From an uncultured Bacteroidales bacterium (GTDB lineage Bacteria > Bacteroidota > Bacteroidia > Bacteroidales > P3), in the NCBI GenBank assembly GCA_900318175.1, contig ONJQ01000002.1:62001-126000 (forward strand): DNA of 64,000 nt, in the 5' to 3' direction. The position numbers were made by a program, and so were the translations under genes. Shown piece by piece: positions 1 to 7,512 of the stretch (positions are counted from its first letter, which is position 1; the number at the start of each line of letters is the position of its first letter). The notes beneath the pieces were generated by a model. The model worked only from the letters and a program-made list of their open reading frames with translations, was not told where the DNA came from and searched no databases.

Positions 1-266
1 CGGCTCAGCTCCAACCGCTGCAAGTTGGTCAGCAGGGCTATGCTGTCCGGCAGGGCGGCGATGTGATTGCCGCGCAAGTCCAGCTCGCGCAGGTTGGGCA
101 TGGTGTACACCTGATGTGGGAGTGTCTTGAGCCGTTTGTGCCGCAGGCGCAGGATGTAGACCTGCTCGGGGTCCTTCACCTCCGAGAGCGATTTATACAC
201 CTTGTCCGGCTGTGCATAAAGCACCGCCGGCAGGGCCATCAGCATTATCAACAACAGTTTACGCAT
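1..266 (-). CDS. Leucine-rich-repeat secreted protein, 3' end outside window
   Basis: Eighty-eight N-terminal residues are visible; the gene runs off the left edge. The start ATG (complement of 264-266) is followed by a signal peptide (MRKLLLIMLMALPAVLYAQ). From about residue 55 there are leucine-rich repeats of the LxxLDLxxNxIxxLPxxI type, with LRELDLRGN and LQRLELS visible. It lies 6 nt downstream of the ribF stop on the same strand, so it is probably co-transcribed with ribF. LRR proteins usually mediate protein-protein contacts; the signal peptide places this one in the periplasm or at the surface. The specific function cannot be told. The start codon and family are well supported, but total length and C-terminus are unknown. 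Confidence 0.8.
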   Translation of the reverse strand, partial: MRKLLLIMLMALPAVLYAQPDKVYKSLSEVKDPEQVYILRLRHKRLKTLPHQVYTMPNLRELDLRGNHIAALPDSIALLTNLQRLELS

Positions 267-272
267 AGGGCA

Positions 273-1235
273 TCATTTCACTGCTGCAGCTGTCAGGCCC
301 TGCGCCAGCAGCTGACGGGCTGCCCGCCGGTCGGACTCCAGTTGCTCAACCAGCGTCGGCACGCTGTCGAAACGACAGATGTCGCGCAGCCGGGGCCCAA
401 ACTCCACGGTGAGCAGGGTGTCGTACAGATTGCCGTCAAAATCAAATATATTTACTTCAAAAACAGGTTTCTCAAGTCCAAACGTGGGCTGGGCGCCAAA
501 GTTGGCCATGCCCTTCAGCCCCGACGTGCCATCGGCCAGCGTCACCCACACGGCATATACCCCGTCAGCGGGCCACACCTTCGACGTGTCGGCCAAGGAG
601 ACGTTGGCTGTCGGGAATCCAAGTTGCCGTCCCAACTGCCGCCCGCGCTCCACAGTGCCCCACATCCTGTAGCCCCGTCCCAGCATGGCGTAGGCCCTGT
701 CGGTCTGCCCCTGCTGCAGGGCTTTGCGGATGCGCGTCGAGCTCACCTCGCCACCTCTGTAGAAGACGGCACTGTCCACATGCAGCGACACACCCAAGCG
801 CTCCGCCACTTCGGGCAGCCGATCGAAATCGTTTCTCCCTCGGCTGCCAAACGAATTGTCAAACCCCAGCACCAAAGCACGCGCACCGAGACGACCCACC
901 AGTATGTGCTCGAAAAACTCACAGGCCGACATGCCGGCAAGCTCAGGCGTAAAAGCCACCTCGACAACGGCATCCACACCGCAAGCATCCAGAAGGTCGT
1001 AACGCTCCTTGTTGGTGGTGACGCGGAAATGGGTGGCAACACCCTCCGTCAGCACTTGGCGCGGATGGCGGTCGAAAGTCACCACCACGGGTGACAGCCC
1101 TTTTTGATCCGCCACACTCTTCAAAAGCGACAATATGTGCTGGTGACCGATGTGTACGCCGTCAAACATGCCCACCGTCACCGCAGTTCCAGGGGCATCT
1201 AACTGTCTAATATCATCTAATTTATATATATTCAT
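273..1235 (-). CDS. ribF: Bifunctional riboflavin kinase / FAD synthetase RibF
   Basis: This 320-residue cytosolic enzyme phosphorylates riboflavin to FMN and adenylylates FMN to FAD. The N-terminal FAD-synthetase half shows GMFDGVHIGHQ with the HIGH nucleotidyl-transfer motif at residues 28-31. The C-terminal riboflavin-kinase half carries GRQLGRQLGFPTAN, the Gx3GRxLGxPTAN flavin/ATP-binding signature, around residues 195-210. The length is typical for the family. It is divergent from rpsP and 6 nt upstream of a secreted LRR gene. A minus-strand -7 box (TAACTTTG, 1255-1262) lies just upstream of the chosen ATG, which supports this start. Confidence 0.96.
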   Translation of the reverse strand: MNIYKLDDIRQLDAPGTAVTVGMFDGVHIGHQHILSLLKSVADQKGLSPVVVTFDRHPRQVLTEGVATHFRVTTNKERYDLLDACGVDAVVEVAFTPELAGMSACEFFEHILVGRLGARALVLGFDNSFGSRGRNDFDRLPEVAERLGVSLHVDSAVFYRGGEVSSTRIRKALQQGQTDRAYAMLGRGYRMWGTVERGRQLGRQLGFPTANVSLADTSKVWPADGVYAVWVTLADGTSGLKGMANFGAQPTFGLEKPVFEVNIFDFDGNLYDTLLTVEFGPRLRDICRFDSVPTLVEQLESDRRAARQLLAQGLTAAAVK

Positions 1236-1254
1236 CTATACGTCAATAACGCTG

Positions 1255-1288
1255 CAAAGTTACGAAAAAAGTAACAACTATCGGCAAA
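1255..1288 (-). promoter_or_regulatory. Bacteroidetes-type promoter for ribF
   Basis: On the minus strand, TAACTTTG (complement of 1255-1262) fits the TAnnTTTG -7 consensus, and TTTG (complement of 1285-1288) fits the -33 element. The spacer is 22 nt, slightly long against the usual 19-21. It sits about 20 nt upstream of the ribF start. Confidence 0.6.
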
Positions 1289-1503
1289 ATAAATCAACTC
1301 CTCCATCGTCAAGCACTCGAGATCTCTGCTCCCAGGGCAACTACCATCCCTTATTCTCCTCTTTCTCATCCACGTAGTACAACTTAAACTCTACAAAGGG
1401 GAAATCGATGAGGGAATTAGGGATAACTTAGCCTCAACGAGCCAACCAAGGTCCGCCCTTCAACGGACACTGAGGTGGGAAAAAGCCTCCATTCGAAAAA
1501 AAA

Positions 1504-1535
1504 TTTGTCCAGTCCAAAAAAAGTGCGTATCTTTG
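1504..1535 (+). promoter_or_regulatory. Bacteroidetes-type promoter for rpsP
   Basis: TTTG at 1504-1507 and TATCTTTG at 1528-1535 match the -33 and -7 consensus with a 20-nt spacer. The start codon is 54 nt downstream, with an A/T-rich leader lacking a Shine-Dalgarno sequence. Confidence 0.8.
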
Positions 1536-1589
1536 CAGTCCGAAACAATTAAACAATTTTATTAATAACATCTTAAACAACAAACATTT

Positions 1590-2144
1590 ATGCCTACAAG
1601 AATCAGATTACAGCGTCATGGTAAAAAGAATCAACCTTTCTATCATATCGTTGTTGCGGATGGTCGTGTACCTCGGGATGGTAAATTTATCGAGAAATTA
1701 GGCACCTACAATCCGCTGACCAATCCTGCCACTATCGAACTCAATGTTGACCGCGCTACCTATTGGGTCGGCACCGGCGCTCAGCCCAGCGACACCGTCC
1801 GCCGCATCCTCTCCTACAAGGGTGTGCTGCTGAAACACCACCTGCAGGTGGGTGTGCAGAAAGGCGCCATCAGCCAGGAACAGGCCGATGTGAAGTTCAA
1901 CGAGTGGCTGAAAGCCAAGGAGACCAAAATCGCCAACGCCAAGAGCGAGAGCGACACCAAACTCCGCAACGTGAAGAAAGACCGCCTCGAAGCCGAGAAG
2001 AAGCACAATGAGACCGTAGCCGCCGCTGTCGCCGCCAAGCGCAAAGCCGCTGCCGAGGCCGAAGCTGCCGCCAAGGCTGAAGCCGAAGCCGCTGCTGCTG
2101 CCGAAGAGGCTCCCGCCGCTGAGGAAGCTCCCGCTGCCGAGTAA
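1590..2144 (+). CDS. rpsP: 30S ribosomal protein bS16 with long C-terminal extension
   Basis: This is a component of the small ribosomal subunit. The N-terminal 80-85 residues (MPTRIRLQRHGKKNQPFYHIVVAD...) are the canonical S16 fold. Residues from about 100 to 184 form a charged, lysine/glutamate-rich and then alanine/glutamate-rich tail with repeated AEA and APAAEE units. Such extended S16 proteins occur in Bacteroidetes, whereas the E. coli protein is only 82 residues. The gene has its own promoter, is followed by a terminator-like hairpin, and then by rimM, its usual neighbour and partner in 30S maturation. The low-complexity tail is probably disordered or coiled; its role is unknown. Confidence 0.97.
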   Translation: MPTRIRLQRHGKKNQPFYHIVVADGRVPRDGKFIEKLGTYNPLTNPATIELNVDRATYWVGTGAQPSDTVRRILSYKGVLLKHHLQVGVQKGAISQEQADVKFNEWLKAKETKIANAKSESDTKLRNVKKDRLEAEKKHNETVAAAVAAKRKAAAEAEAAAKAEAEAAAAAEEAPAAEEAPAAE

Positions 2145-2208
2145 AACAAAAAGTATAGTTCTGTCTCCAACAACCTATACGATCTTTTTCATAATTAAAT
2201 ACATTTTG

Positions 2209-2242
2209 AAAGCGTGTTCGACCCCAAGGACACGCTTTTTTT
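2209..2242 (+). terminator. Intrinsic terminator after rpsP
   Basis: A 9-bp stem, AAAGCGTGT (2209-2217) with ACACGCTTT (2230-2238), is followed by a T run to 2242. It lies between rpsP and rimM and may be a partial terminator adjusting ribosomal protein to RimM ratios. Confidence 0.85.
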
Positions 2243-2291
2243 AATAAATAACCGCCCACCCTATCAATTTGATTCGGTGATGCTATCAAAG

Positions 2292-2297
2292 AAGGAG
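2292..2297 (+). promoter_or_regulatory. Strong Shine-Dalgarno sequence of rimM
   Basis: AAGGAG sits 5 nt before the rimM ATG at 2303. Most genes in this window have no recognisable Shine-Dalgarno sequence, as expected for Bacteroidetes, so this one is unusual and firmly fixes the rimM start. Confidence 0.7.
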
Positions 2298-2302
2298 ATA
2301 CA

Positions 2303-2827
2303 ATGACCAAAGAAGAATGCTACCGCCTGGGCAACATCACCAAACCATTCGGCATCAAAGGCCAGATGGTATTCTACCTCGATGTGGACTCGCCCGACGA
2401 CTATGCCGACCTCGACTCGGCTTTTGTCGAGGTGAAGGGCGCCCTCGTCCCCTACTTCTTCAAAGTGGACAACATCAACGGCAACAAGGCCGTGGTGACT
2501 TTCGAGGACCTCACCCCGCAGGAGGCCCAAGCCCTGGCCGGACATGACCTTTACCTGCCCCTCGACCTGCTGCCCGAACTTACAGGCAACCAATTCTATT
2601 TCCACGAGGTGACAGGCTTCAAGGTAATTGACGTTGAAAAGGGCGAAATCGGCATCATACAGAGTATCATTGAGTACCCCGCACAACCCCTCTTCAGCAT
2701 CATGAATGGGGACAAAGAGATACTGATTCCCGTCATCGACCCCATCATAAAAAAGGTGGACCGCGAACAGAGAACTATCACTATCGAGGCCCCCAACGGA
2801 CTGATTGACCTATATTTGGAAAGTTAA
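2303..2827 (+). CDS. rimM: 16S rRNA processing protein RimM
   Basis: This 174-residue protein binds the 30S subunit through uS19 and assists maturation of the 16S 3' domain. The N-terminal RimM beta-barrel is visible (YRLGNITKPFGIKGQMVFYLD), followed by a PRC-barrel half (YPAQPLFSIMNGDKEILIPVI). The length is normal. It follows rpsP by 158 nt across a terminator-like hairpin, a conserved ribosome-assembly neighbourhood. The Shine-Dalgarno sequence at 2292-2297 decides the start. Confidence 0.95.
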   Translation: MTKEECYRLGNITKPFGIKGQMVFYLDVDSPDDYADLDSAFVEVKGALVPYFFKVDNINGNKAVVTFEDLTPQEAQALAGHDLYLPLDLLPELTGNQFYFHEVTGFKVIDVEKGEIGIIQSIIEYPAQPLFSIMNGDKEILIPVIDPIIKKVDREQRTITIEAPNGLIDLYLES

Positions 2828-2848
2828 TAACAGCCTGTTAATATCTTT

Positions 2849-2881
2849 TTTGTAGTATATGCAAAAGTATATGTACTTTTG
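2849..2881 (+). promoter_or_regulatory. Promoter of the DksA-like gene
   Basis: TTTG (2849-2852) and TACTTTTG (2874-2881) match the -33 and -7 elements with a 21-nt spacer. The -7 box lies inside a perfect inverted repeat (2861-2882), so access of RNA polymerase could be controlled by a DNA-binding protein. Confidence 0.75.
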
Positions 2882-2882
2882 C
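2861..2882. repeat. Perfect 9-bp inverted repeat over the -7 box
   Basis: GCAAAAGTA (2861-2869) and TACTTTTGC (2874-2882) are perfect inverted copies separated by TATG. The right arm contains the whole -7 box. The position and dyad symmetry fit an operator for a dimeric repressor, but no binding protein is known. Part of the symmetry could be forced by the promoter consensus itself. Confidence 0.6.
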
Positions 2883-2935
2883 AATCTGAAACGAGAATAT
2901 TAGCGTGCAACCCTTAGGAAACAATTAGATGCCTT

Positions 2936-3337
2936 ATGGAGAAAAAAGAACCCACACCCGAGAAAACCTGCTATTCAGCAGAAGAGCTTCAATTCTTTAA
3001 AGAGCTGATATTAAAGAAACGCGAAGAAGCCATAAAGAGCCTTGAACTCCTGAACGAAGCCGTAGCCGGGAGCCAGAACGATGCATCGGACACTGCCCCC
3101 ACCTTCAAGACCCTTGAGGAAGGGAGCAACGTGCTCTCCAAGGAGGAGAACTCCCGTCTGGCCGCTCGCCAACAGAAATTCATCAAAGACTTGGATGCCG
3201 CCCTTATCCGCATCGAAAACAAAACCTACGGCATCTGCCGTGTCACAGGGAAACTCATCCCGAAAGAACGCCTGATGATTGTGCCTCACGCCACGATGAC
3301 CATCGAGGCCAAGATGCAGGAAAAGAAAAGACGATAA
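2936..3337 (+). CDS. TraR/DksA-family protein lacking the zinc-binding cysteines
   Basis: This 133-residue protein has a helical, charged N-terminal part (residues 15-100, likely an antiparallel coiled coil) and a C-terminal DksA-type zinc-finger segment, YGICRVTGKLIPKERLMIVP, at about 98-117. DksA proteins act in the RNA-polymerase secondary channel to modulate rRNA and stress promoters. Zinc-binding members have CxxC...CxxC; here only the first cysteine of that set remains, so zinc is probably not bound. Versions of this family with reduced cysteines are common in Bacteroidetes. It has its own promoter overlapped by an inverted repeat and a perfect terminator at 3362-3393. Confidence 0.88.
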   Translation: MEKKEPTPEKTCYSAEELQFFKELILKKREEAIKSLELLNEAVAGSQNDASDTAPTFKTLEEGSNVLSKEENSRLAARQQKFIKDLDAALIRIENKTYGICRVTGKLIPKERLMIVPHATMTIEAKMQEKKRR

Positions 3338-3361
3338 TTCGTTTCTATCCTCCTTTTTGTA

Positions 3362-3393
3362 ACAGGCAAGATTCCCTCTTGCCTGTTTTTTTT
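3362..3393 (+). terminator. Intrinsic terminator after the DksA-like gene
   Basis: ACAGGCAAGA (3362-3371) pairs perfectly with TCTTGCCTGT (3377-3386) around a TTCCC loop and is followed by eight T. This is a textbook rho-independent terminator. Confidence 0.95.
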
Positions 3394-3691
3394 ATGCCCT
3401 AATCCTCCGATACGTTTTTATCCCATATCGGTAAGTGGAAAAAACAAGGCCTTGGAAACTAATGAATGTGCTACACCAACCTGCATAGTGTCTGTTCTTG
3501 GGCAGGAGAAAGACCTTAGGTAGGGGTAACGCCCTGTATTGCCACGTCAGCATCCCGCTGCCCTGCAAGGGTTGCAGCTGTATAGTATACTACAGCCTCT
3601 GCATTTTTTTCGCCAGTCCTGCAGACCGGCTTGTCGCACTCATCAAGTATTGTTCGAATAAAGATGGCCAATGAACCGTTCGCGTCTGTCC
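3394..3691. other. Intergenic region without recognised gene
   Basis: No credible coding frame or RNA gene was found between the terminator and the stop of the minus-strand ABC gene. A short near-palindrome around AGTATACT (about 3579-3596) was seen but has no assignable role. Confidence 0.5.
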
Positions 3692-5458
3692 TCACAGCCG
3701 GGGAAGGGCGGCGAGGAGGCGTTGCGTGTAGGGGTGCTGAGGATGGGCGAAGAGCTGGTCCGAGGGGCCTTGCTCTACGATGCTTCCCTGTTGCATGACC
3801 ATGATGCGGTCTGCGAAGAACTTGACGACTGAGAGGTCGTGCGTGATGAAAAGGTAGGTGTAGCCGTACTGCTCTTTAAGGTCGTTGAGGAGGTTGAGCA
3901 CCTGCGCCTGCACGGAGACGTCGAGGGCGGAGACGCTCTCGTCGCAAACCACCAGTTCGGGCCCGAGTGCCAACGCTCGTGCTATGCAGACGCGTTGCCG
4001 CTGCCCACCGCTGAACTCGTGTGGATACCTGTCAAACCACTCCGCTTTGAGGTCCACCTGCTGCATAAGGCCGAGCACACGTTCGCGACGCTCTTGCTCG
4101 TTGGTGCAGAGACCGTGGCAGCGCAACGGCTCCATGATGGCCTGCCCGATGGTAAGACGGGGGTTAAGGGAGGAATAGGGGTCTTGGAACACGATCTGCA
4201 TCTTGCGACGCAAAGCCTTCTGCTCCGAGTGGGCAAGCTTGTCAAGCGGGCGGCCTTCAAACTCCACCGTACCCGCGCTCTTCTCAATCAGTTGCAGGAT
4301 AGCCCGGCCAAGGGTACTCTTGCCGCAGCCCGACTCGCCAACAAGTCCAACCGTCTCGCCCCTATAAATGTCAAACGACAATCCATTGACAGCCTTCAAT
4401 TCCTTCTTCACCTTGCCAAAAAGGTTGGTTTCGAGGGCATAGGTAACATCGAGGTCACGCACCCGCAGCAGGGGTTCCCTTCCTTCCGTCGGGGCGACAA
4501 CGTGCTCAGCAACAGTGGTCTGCCGCTGGGGTTCCTCAGCCGCATTGCCCTCCATGAAATCCTTCACTGTGAGCAGTCGGCGCGGACGGCTGTCAAGCGG
4601 GGGCCGACAAGCCAAAAGGCCTTTCGTGTATGGATGCCGAGGGTTGTAAAGCACCTGCTGTGCTGTCCCCTGCTCCACAATCTTGCCTTTGTACATCACA
4701 GCCACATCGTCGGCAATCTGAGCTATGACCCCAAGGTCGTGCGTGATAAAAATGATGCCGATATTATATTTCCGCTGCAATGTGCGCAGCAGTTCAAGGA
4801 TGGTCTTCTGCACCGTCACATCCAGAGCCGTCGTTGGCTCGTCGGCAATGACCAGAGCGGGATGGCATATAAGAGCCATGGCAATCATGACGCGCTGCTT
4901 CTGTCCTCCGCTGATTTCATGTGGATAGCTGGAAAATATCTTCTCAGGCCGTGGAAGCATCACCTCCTCAAAAAGCTCAATCACCCGCCTTTGTGCCTCC
5001 GTGCGTGACACCCTCTCATGCGCCAGCAACATCTCCATCACCTGCTGCCCGCACCGCTGCACAGGGTTAAGGCTCGTCATGGGCTCCTGGAAAATCATAG
5101 AGATGCGGTGTCCTCGAATCTCGCGAAACCCCTCCTCGTCCAGCGCCAGCAATTCAGTCCCTTTGGGTAGGGAATCCCCGTGAACGAAAGAACCGCTCGT
5201 TTCATCAGCGGATTGCTGTCGTGACGGTACCCGTTGAGGCTCGTCGCTCAGCCAGGCACGCCCACTCACCGCAGCCTGCTTGGGCAGCAGACCCATCAAC
5301 GCCATCGTGCTCACACTTTTGCCGCTGCCGCTCTCGCCCACAATACCCAATGTTCTACCCCGCCACAGAGTGTAGGAAACGTCCTCCACCACACGGCGTT
5401 CGTCGAAGGCCACACTCAGGCCCTCCACACGCAACAGAATATCGGTCACATCATTCAT
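3692..5458 (-). CDS. Peptide/nickel-type ABC transporter, two fused ATPase domains (DppD-DppF type)
   Basis: This 588-residue protein carries two complete nucleotide-binding domains in tandem. The first has Walker A GESGSGKS at residues 41-48 and signature SGGQKQRV. The second has Walker A GESGCGKS near residue 375 and signature SGGQRQRV. Each is followed by the oligopeptide-type C-terminal segment (HPYTKGLL, HPYTQRLL) that typifies Dpp/Opp ATPases. It would energise uptake of oligopeptides or related solutes, but no permease or binding protein lies next to it. The longest frame begins at a GTG (5479); I chose the internal ATG at 5458 because MNDVTDILLRVEGLSV matches the usual N-terminus. Confidence 0.92.
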   Translation of the reverse strand: MNDVTDILLRVEGLSVAFDERRVVEDVSYTLWRGRTLGIVGESGSGKSVSTMALMGLLPKQAAVSGRAWLSDEPQRVPSRQQSADETSGSFVHGDSLPKGTELLALDEEGFREIRGHRISMIFQEPMTSLNPVQRCGQQVMEMLLAHERVSRTEAQRRVIELFEEVMLPRPEKIFSSYPHEISGGQKQRVMIAMALICHPALVIADEPTTALDVTVQKTILELLRTLQRKYNIGIIFITHDLGVIAQIADDVAVMYKGKIVEQGTAQQVLYNPRHPYTKGLLACRPPLDSRPRRLLTVKDFMEGNAAEEPQRQTTVAEHVVAPTEGREPLLRVRDLDVTYALETNLFGKVKKELKAVNGLSFDIYRGETVGLVGESGCGKSTLGRAILQLIEKSAGTVEFEGRPLDKLAHSEQKALRRKMQIVFQDPYSSLNPRLTIGQAIMEPLRCHGLCTNEQERRERVLGLMQQVDLKAEWFDRYPHEFSGGQRQRVCIARALALGPELVVCDESVSALDVSVQAQVLNLLNDLKEQYGYTYLFITHDLSVVKFFADRIMVMQQGSIVEQGPSDQLFAHPQHPYTQRLLAALPRL

Positions 5459-5859
5459 TACAAGAGCAATAACGCCCACCCACCTCCAATAGTATATCCC
5501 GCAGCAAAAAAATTTATATCCAAGGTTGTTTCCCTAAATCGCCCCAAAGGGGGAGGACATAAATAACACCCTGCAAACCATAAGGGCAGTGCGGTGATTA
5601 TCTGCCGCTACGGCATGCCTCCCGATAGCGACGCGAAAATGAAAACAAATAAATAGAACCCACCATATGTGAAAAATGAAATAAAGACTCCCGAATCCCC
5701 ATATTCAAGAATTCCCACATTCCTTGTTTCGTTTTTGGTTGCTTAGGCTTTCATAAAAAAAGGGTTATGTTGAAAAAAAATCCTGCGTGTATGGGAAAAA
5801 TGCGTATATTTGCAGTTTGATAAGAATACACAATAACAATCATTAAATACAACTTAACT
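5459..5859. other. Divergent intergenic region between the ABC ATPase and rocD
   Basis: About 400 nt without a gene. It contains the rocD -7 box near the right end. A promoter for the ABC gene was not recognised, and no RNA structure stood out. Confidence 0.5.
5805..5812 (+). promoter_or_regulatory. -7 box of rocD promoter
   Basis: TATATTTG matches TAnnTTTG and is followed by CAG as in the rpsP promoter. No good -33 TTG lies at 19-21 nt; only CTG is at the expected place. The start codon is 47 nt downstream. Confidence 0.65.
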
Positions 5860-7080
5860 ATGACAAAATCAGAAGAATACATGGAGATGGAAGCACGCTA
5901 TGGTGCTCACAACTATCACCCACTGCCCGTAGTTCTGGCCAAGGGCGAAGGCCCCTTTGTCTGGGACTGCGAAGGCAAACGCTACTTTGACTTCCTCTCG
6001 GCCTACAGCGCCGTGAACCAAGGCCACTGCCACCCCAAGATCATCAAAGCCCTGTGCGACCAAGCCCATGAGCTGACCCTCAGCAGCCGCGCATTCTACA
6101 ACAACTGCCTCGGCGAATGGGAGAAATATGTCACCGAGTACTTCGGCTACGAGAAGGTGCTGCCCATGAACAGCGGTGCCGAGGCCGACGAGACCGCCCT
6201 GAAGCTGGCCCGCCGCTGGGGTGTGGTGAAGAAAGGCATTCCGAACGACGAAGTGATGATTGTCTGCTGCGAAGGCAACTTCCATGGCCGCACCATCACC
6301 ATCATCACCATGAGCAACGACCCCGAGAGCTACGCCAACTACGGCCCCATGACCCCGGGTTTCATCCGCATACCCTACAACGATCCCGCAGCACTGGAGA
6401 AAGTGCTTGACGAGCATGGCGACAAGATTGCCGGCTTCCTGTTAGAGCCCATCCAGGGCGAGGCTGGCGTGTACGTCCCCGACGAAGGCTACCTGAAGAA
6501 ATGCTATGACATCTGCAAGAAGCACAACGTCCTCTTCATGGCCGACGAGGTGCAGTGCGGCATTGCCCGCACCGGCAAGATGCTGGCATGCGACCACGAG
6601 GGCGTCCGTCCTGACATCCTCATCCTCGGCAAAGCCCTGGGTGGCGGCGTGGTGCCCGTCAGCTGCGTCTTGGCCGACGACGACATCATGCTGAACATCA
6701 AGCCCGGCGAGCACGGCTCCACTTTCGGCGGCAACCCCATCGCTGCCAAGGTCTCCATCGCCGCCCTGCAAGTCATCAAGGACGAGCACCTGATGGAGAA
6801 CGCCGACCGTCTGGGCAAGATTTTCCGCGAGGAAATGACCAACTTCAAGAGCCCCATGATCGAGAAGGTCCGCGGCAAGGGCCTGCTCAACGCCATCATC
6901 ATCAAGCCCCACAACGGAAAAGAGGCTTGGGACGTCTGCCTGAAGATGCGCGACATGGGCGTGCTGGCCAAACCCACCCACCAGCACATCATCCGTTTTG
7001 CTCCTCCGCTGGTCATCAACGAGGAACAGCTGCGCGAAGCCATCGAGATTATCAAGAAGGCCATCGCCTCCTTCGAATAA
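5860..7080 (+). CDS. rocD: Ornithine aminotransferase
   Basis: This 406-residue PLP enzyme transfers the delta-amino group of ornithine to 2-oxoglutarate, giving glutamate 5-semialdehyde, and links arginine/ornithine with proline and glutamate pools. Class-III aminotransferase features are clear: the N-terminal [13 protein letters not shown] typical of ornithine transaminases, [16 protein letters not shown], and ILGKALGGG with the PLP lysine at residue 258, followed by HGSTFGGNP. The length matches the family. It is a single gene with its own -7 box and a strong terminator, so it is probably monocistronic. The start is supported by the promoter spacing. Confidence 0.96.
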   Translation: MTKSEEYMEMEARYGAHNYHPLPVVLAKGEGPFVWDCEGKRYFDFLSAYSAVNQGHCHPKIIKALCDQAHELTLSSRAFYNNCLGEWEKYVTEYFGYEKVLPMNSGAEADETALKLARRWGVVKKGIPNDEVMIVCCEGNFHGRTITIITMSNDPESYANYGPMTPGFIRIPYNDPAALEKVLDEHGDKIAGFLLEPIQGEAGVYVPDEGYLKKCYDICKKHNVLFMADEVQCGIARTGKMLACDHEGVRPDILILGKALGGGVVPVSCVLADDDIMLNIKPGEHGSTFGGNPIAAKVSIAALQVIKDEHLMENADRLGKIFREEMTNFKSPMIEKVRGKGLLNAIIIKPHNGKEAWDVCLKMRDMGVLAKPTHQHIIRFAPPLVINEEQLREAIEIIKKAIASFE

Positions 7081-7101
7081 TCGATTCGCACATACAAAAA
7101 A

Positions 7102-7138
7102 GGGGCGGCGGCACTTGCGTGCCGCCGCCCCATTTTTT
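7102..7138 (+). terminator. Intrinsic terminator after rocD
   Basis: A perfect 13-bp GC-rich stem, GGGGCGGCGGCAC (7102-7114) with GTGCCGCCGCCCC (7119-7131), has a TTGC loop and a T6 tail (7133-7138). It is preceded by A6, so it may also work in reverse. Confidence 0.95.
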
Positions 7139-7230
7139 GTGTCGTGTCCATTCCCAACCGCCTTTTATCCTGCATCCCGCTGCCGCCGCCCCTCGCGCGC
7201 CCTGACTTCGCTCCTTGTCGGTTCGTCACC

Positions 7231-7316
7231 CCTCAGTTGTAGGAGTAGTTGTCCAATGAAAAAGGAAGAAATGAGGAACAAATGTTAGAGAACTGACCTA
7301 AAAGGAGCGAAGGAAG
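7231..7316 (+). repeat. Dispersed intergenic repeat, copy 1
   Basis: Bases 7231-7284 match 40286-40339 at 47 of 54 positions by hand alignment. The following part (to about 7310) resembles the copy at 25406-25490 (TTAGAGAA, then TAAAAGGAG). All copies share a GAAATGAGGAACAA core. It is not part of a recognised gene. Confidence 0.7.
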
Positions 7317-7378
7317 GGCGACGGAGCATCTTTTTTTCGGCGGAGCAAGGGGTAATTAATTAATTGAAAAAAAATGCG

Positions 7379-7386
7379 TATCTTTG
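7379..7386 (+). promoter_or_regulatory. -7 box of the GH3 gene
   Basis: TATCTTTG followed by CA, preceded by an A/T-rich stretch. A TTG occurs only 12 nt upstream instead of the usual 19-21. The leader to the chosen ATG (7513) would be about 120 nt. Confidence 0.6.
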
Positions 7387-7512
7387 CAAATCTGTTCACG
7401 ATACGAAGTAAAAACAACAATCATTAGAAAGTAAGCATCAACTAACGCATTCACACCTTTGCCGATCCACGCTTTCAGAACGCTTTTATACATCAACACA
7501 ATCAAAAACGAA

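Larger units (their letters stand above)
1236..1589. other. Divergent ribF/rpsP intergenic region
   Basis: This 354-nt stretch has no gene. It holds the ribF promoter near its left end and the rpsP promoter at 1504-1535. I see no RNA gene or clear riboswitch fold between them; no FMN-riboswitch elements were recognised next to ribF. Confidence 0.6.
7081..7512. other. Intergenic region between rocD and the GH3 gene
   Basis: This stretch contains the rocD terminator, one copy of a dispersed intergenic repeat (7231-7316) and the GH3 -7 box (7379-7386). No gene is supported here. Confidence 0.6.

Noticed and set aside
1236-1589. Possible FMN riboswitch next to ribF
   Set aside because: No conserved RFN-element core could be recognised; ribF has a short leader on the minus strand.
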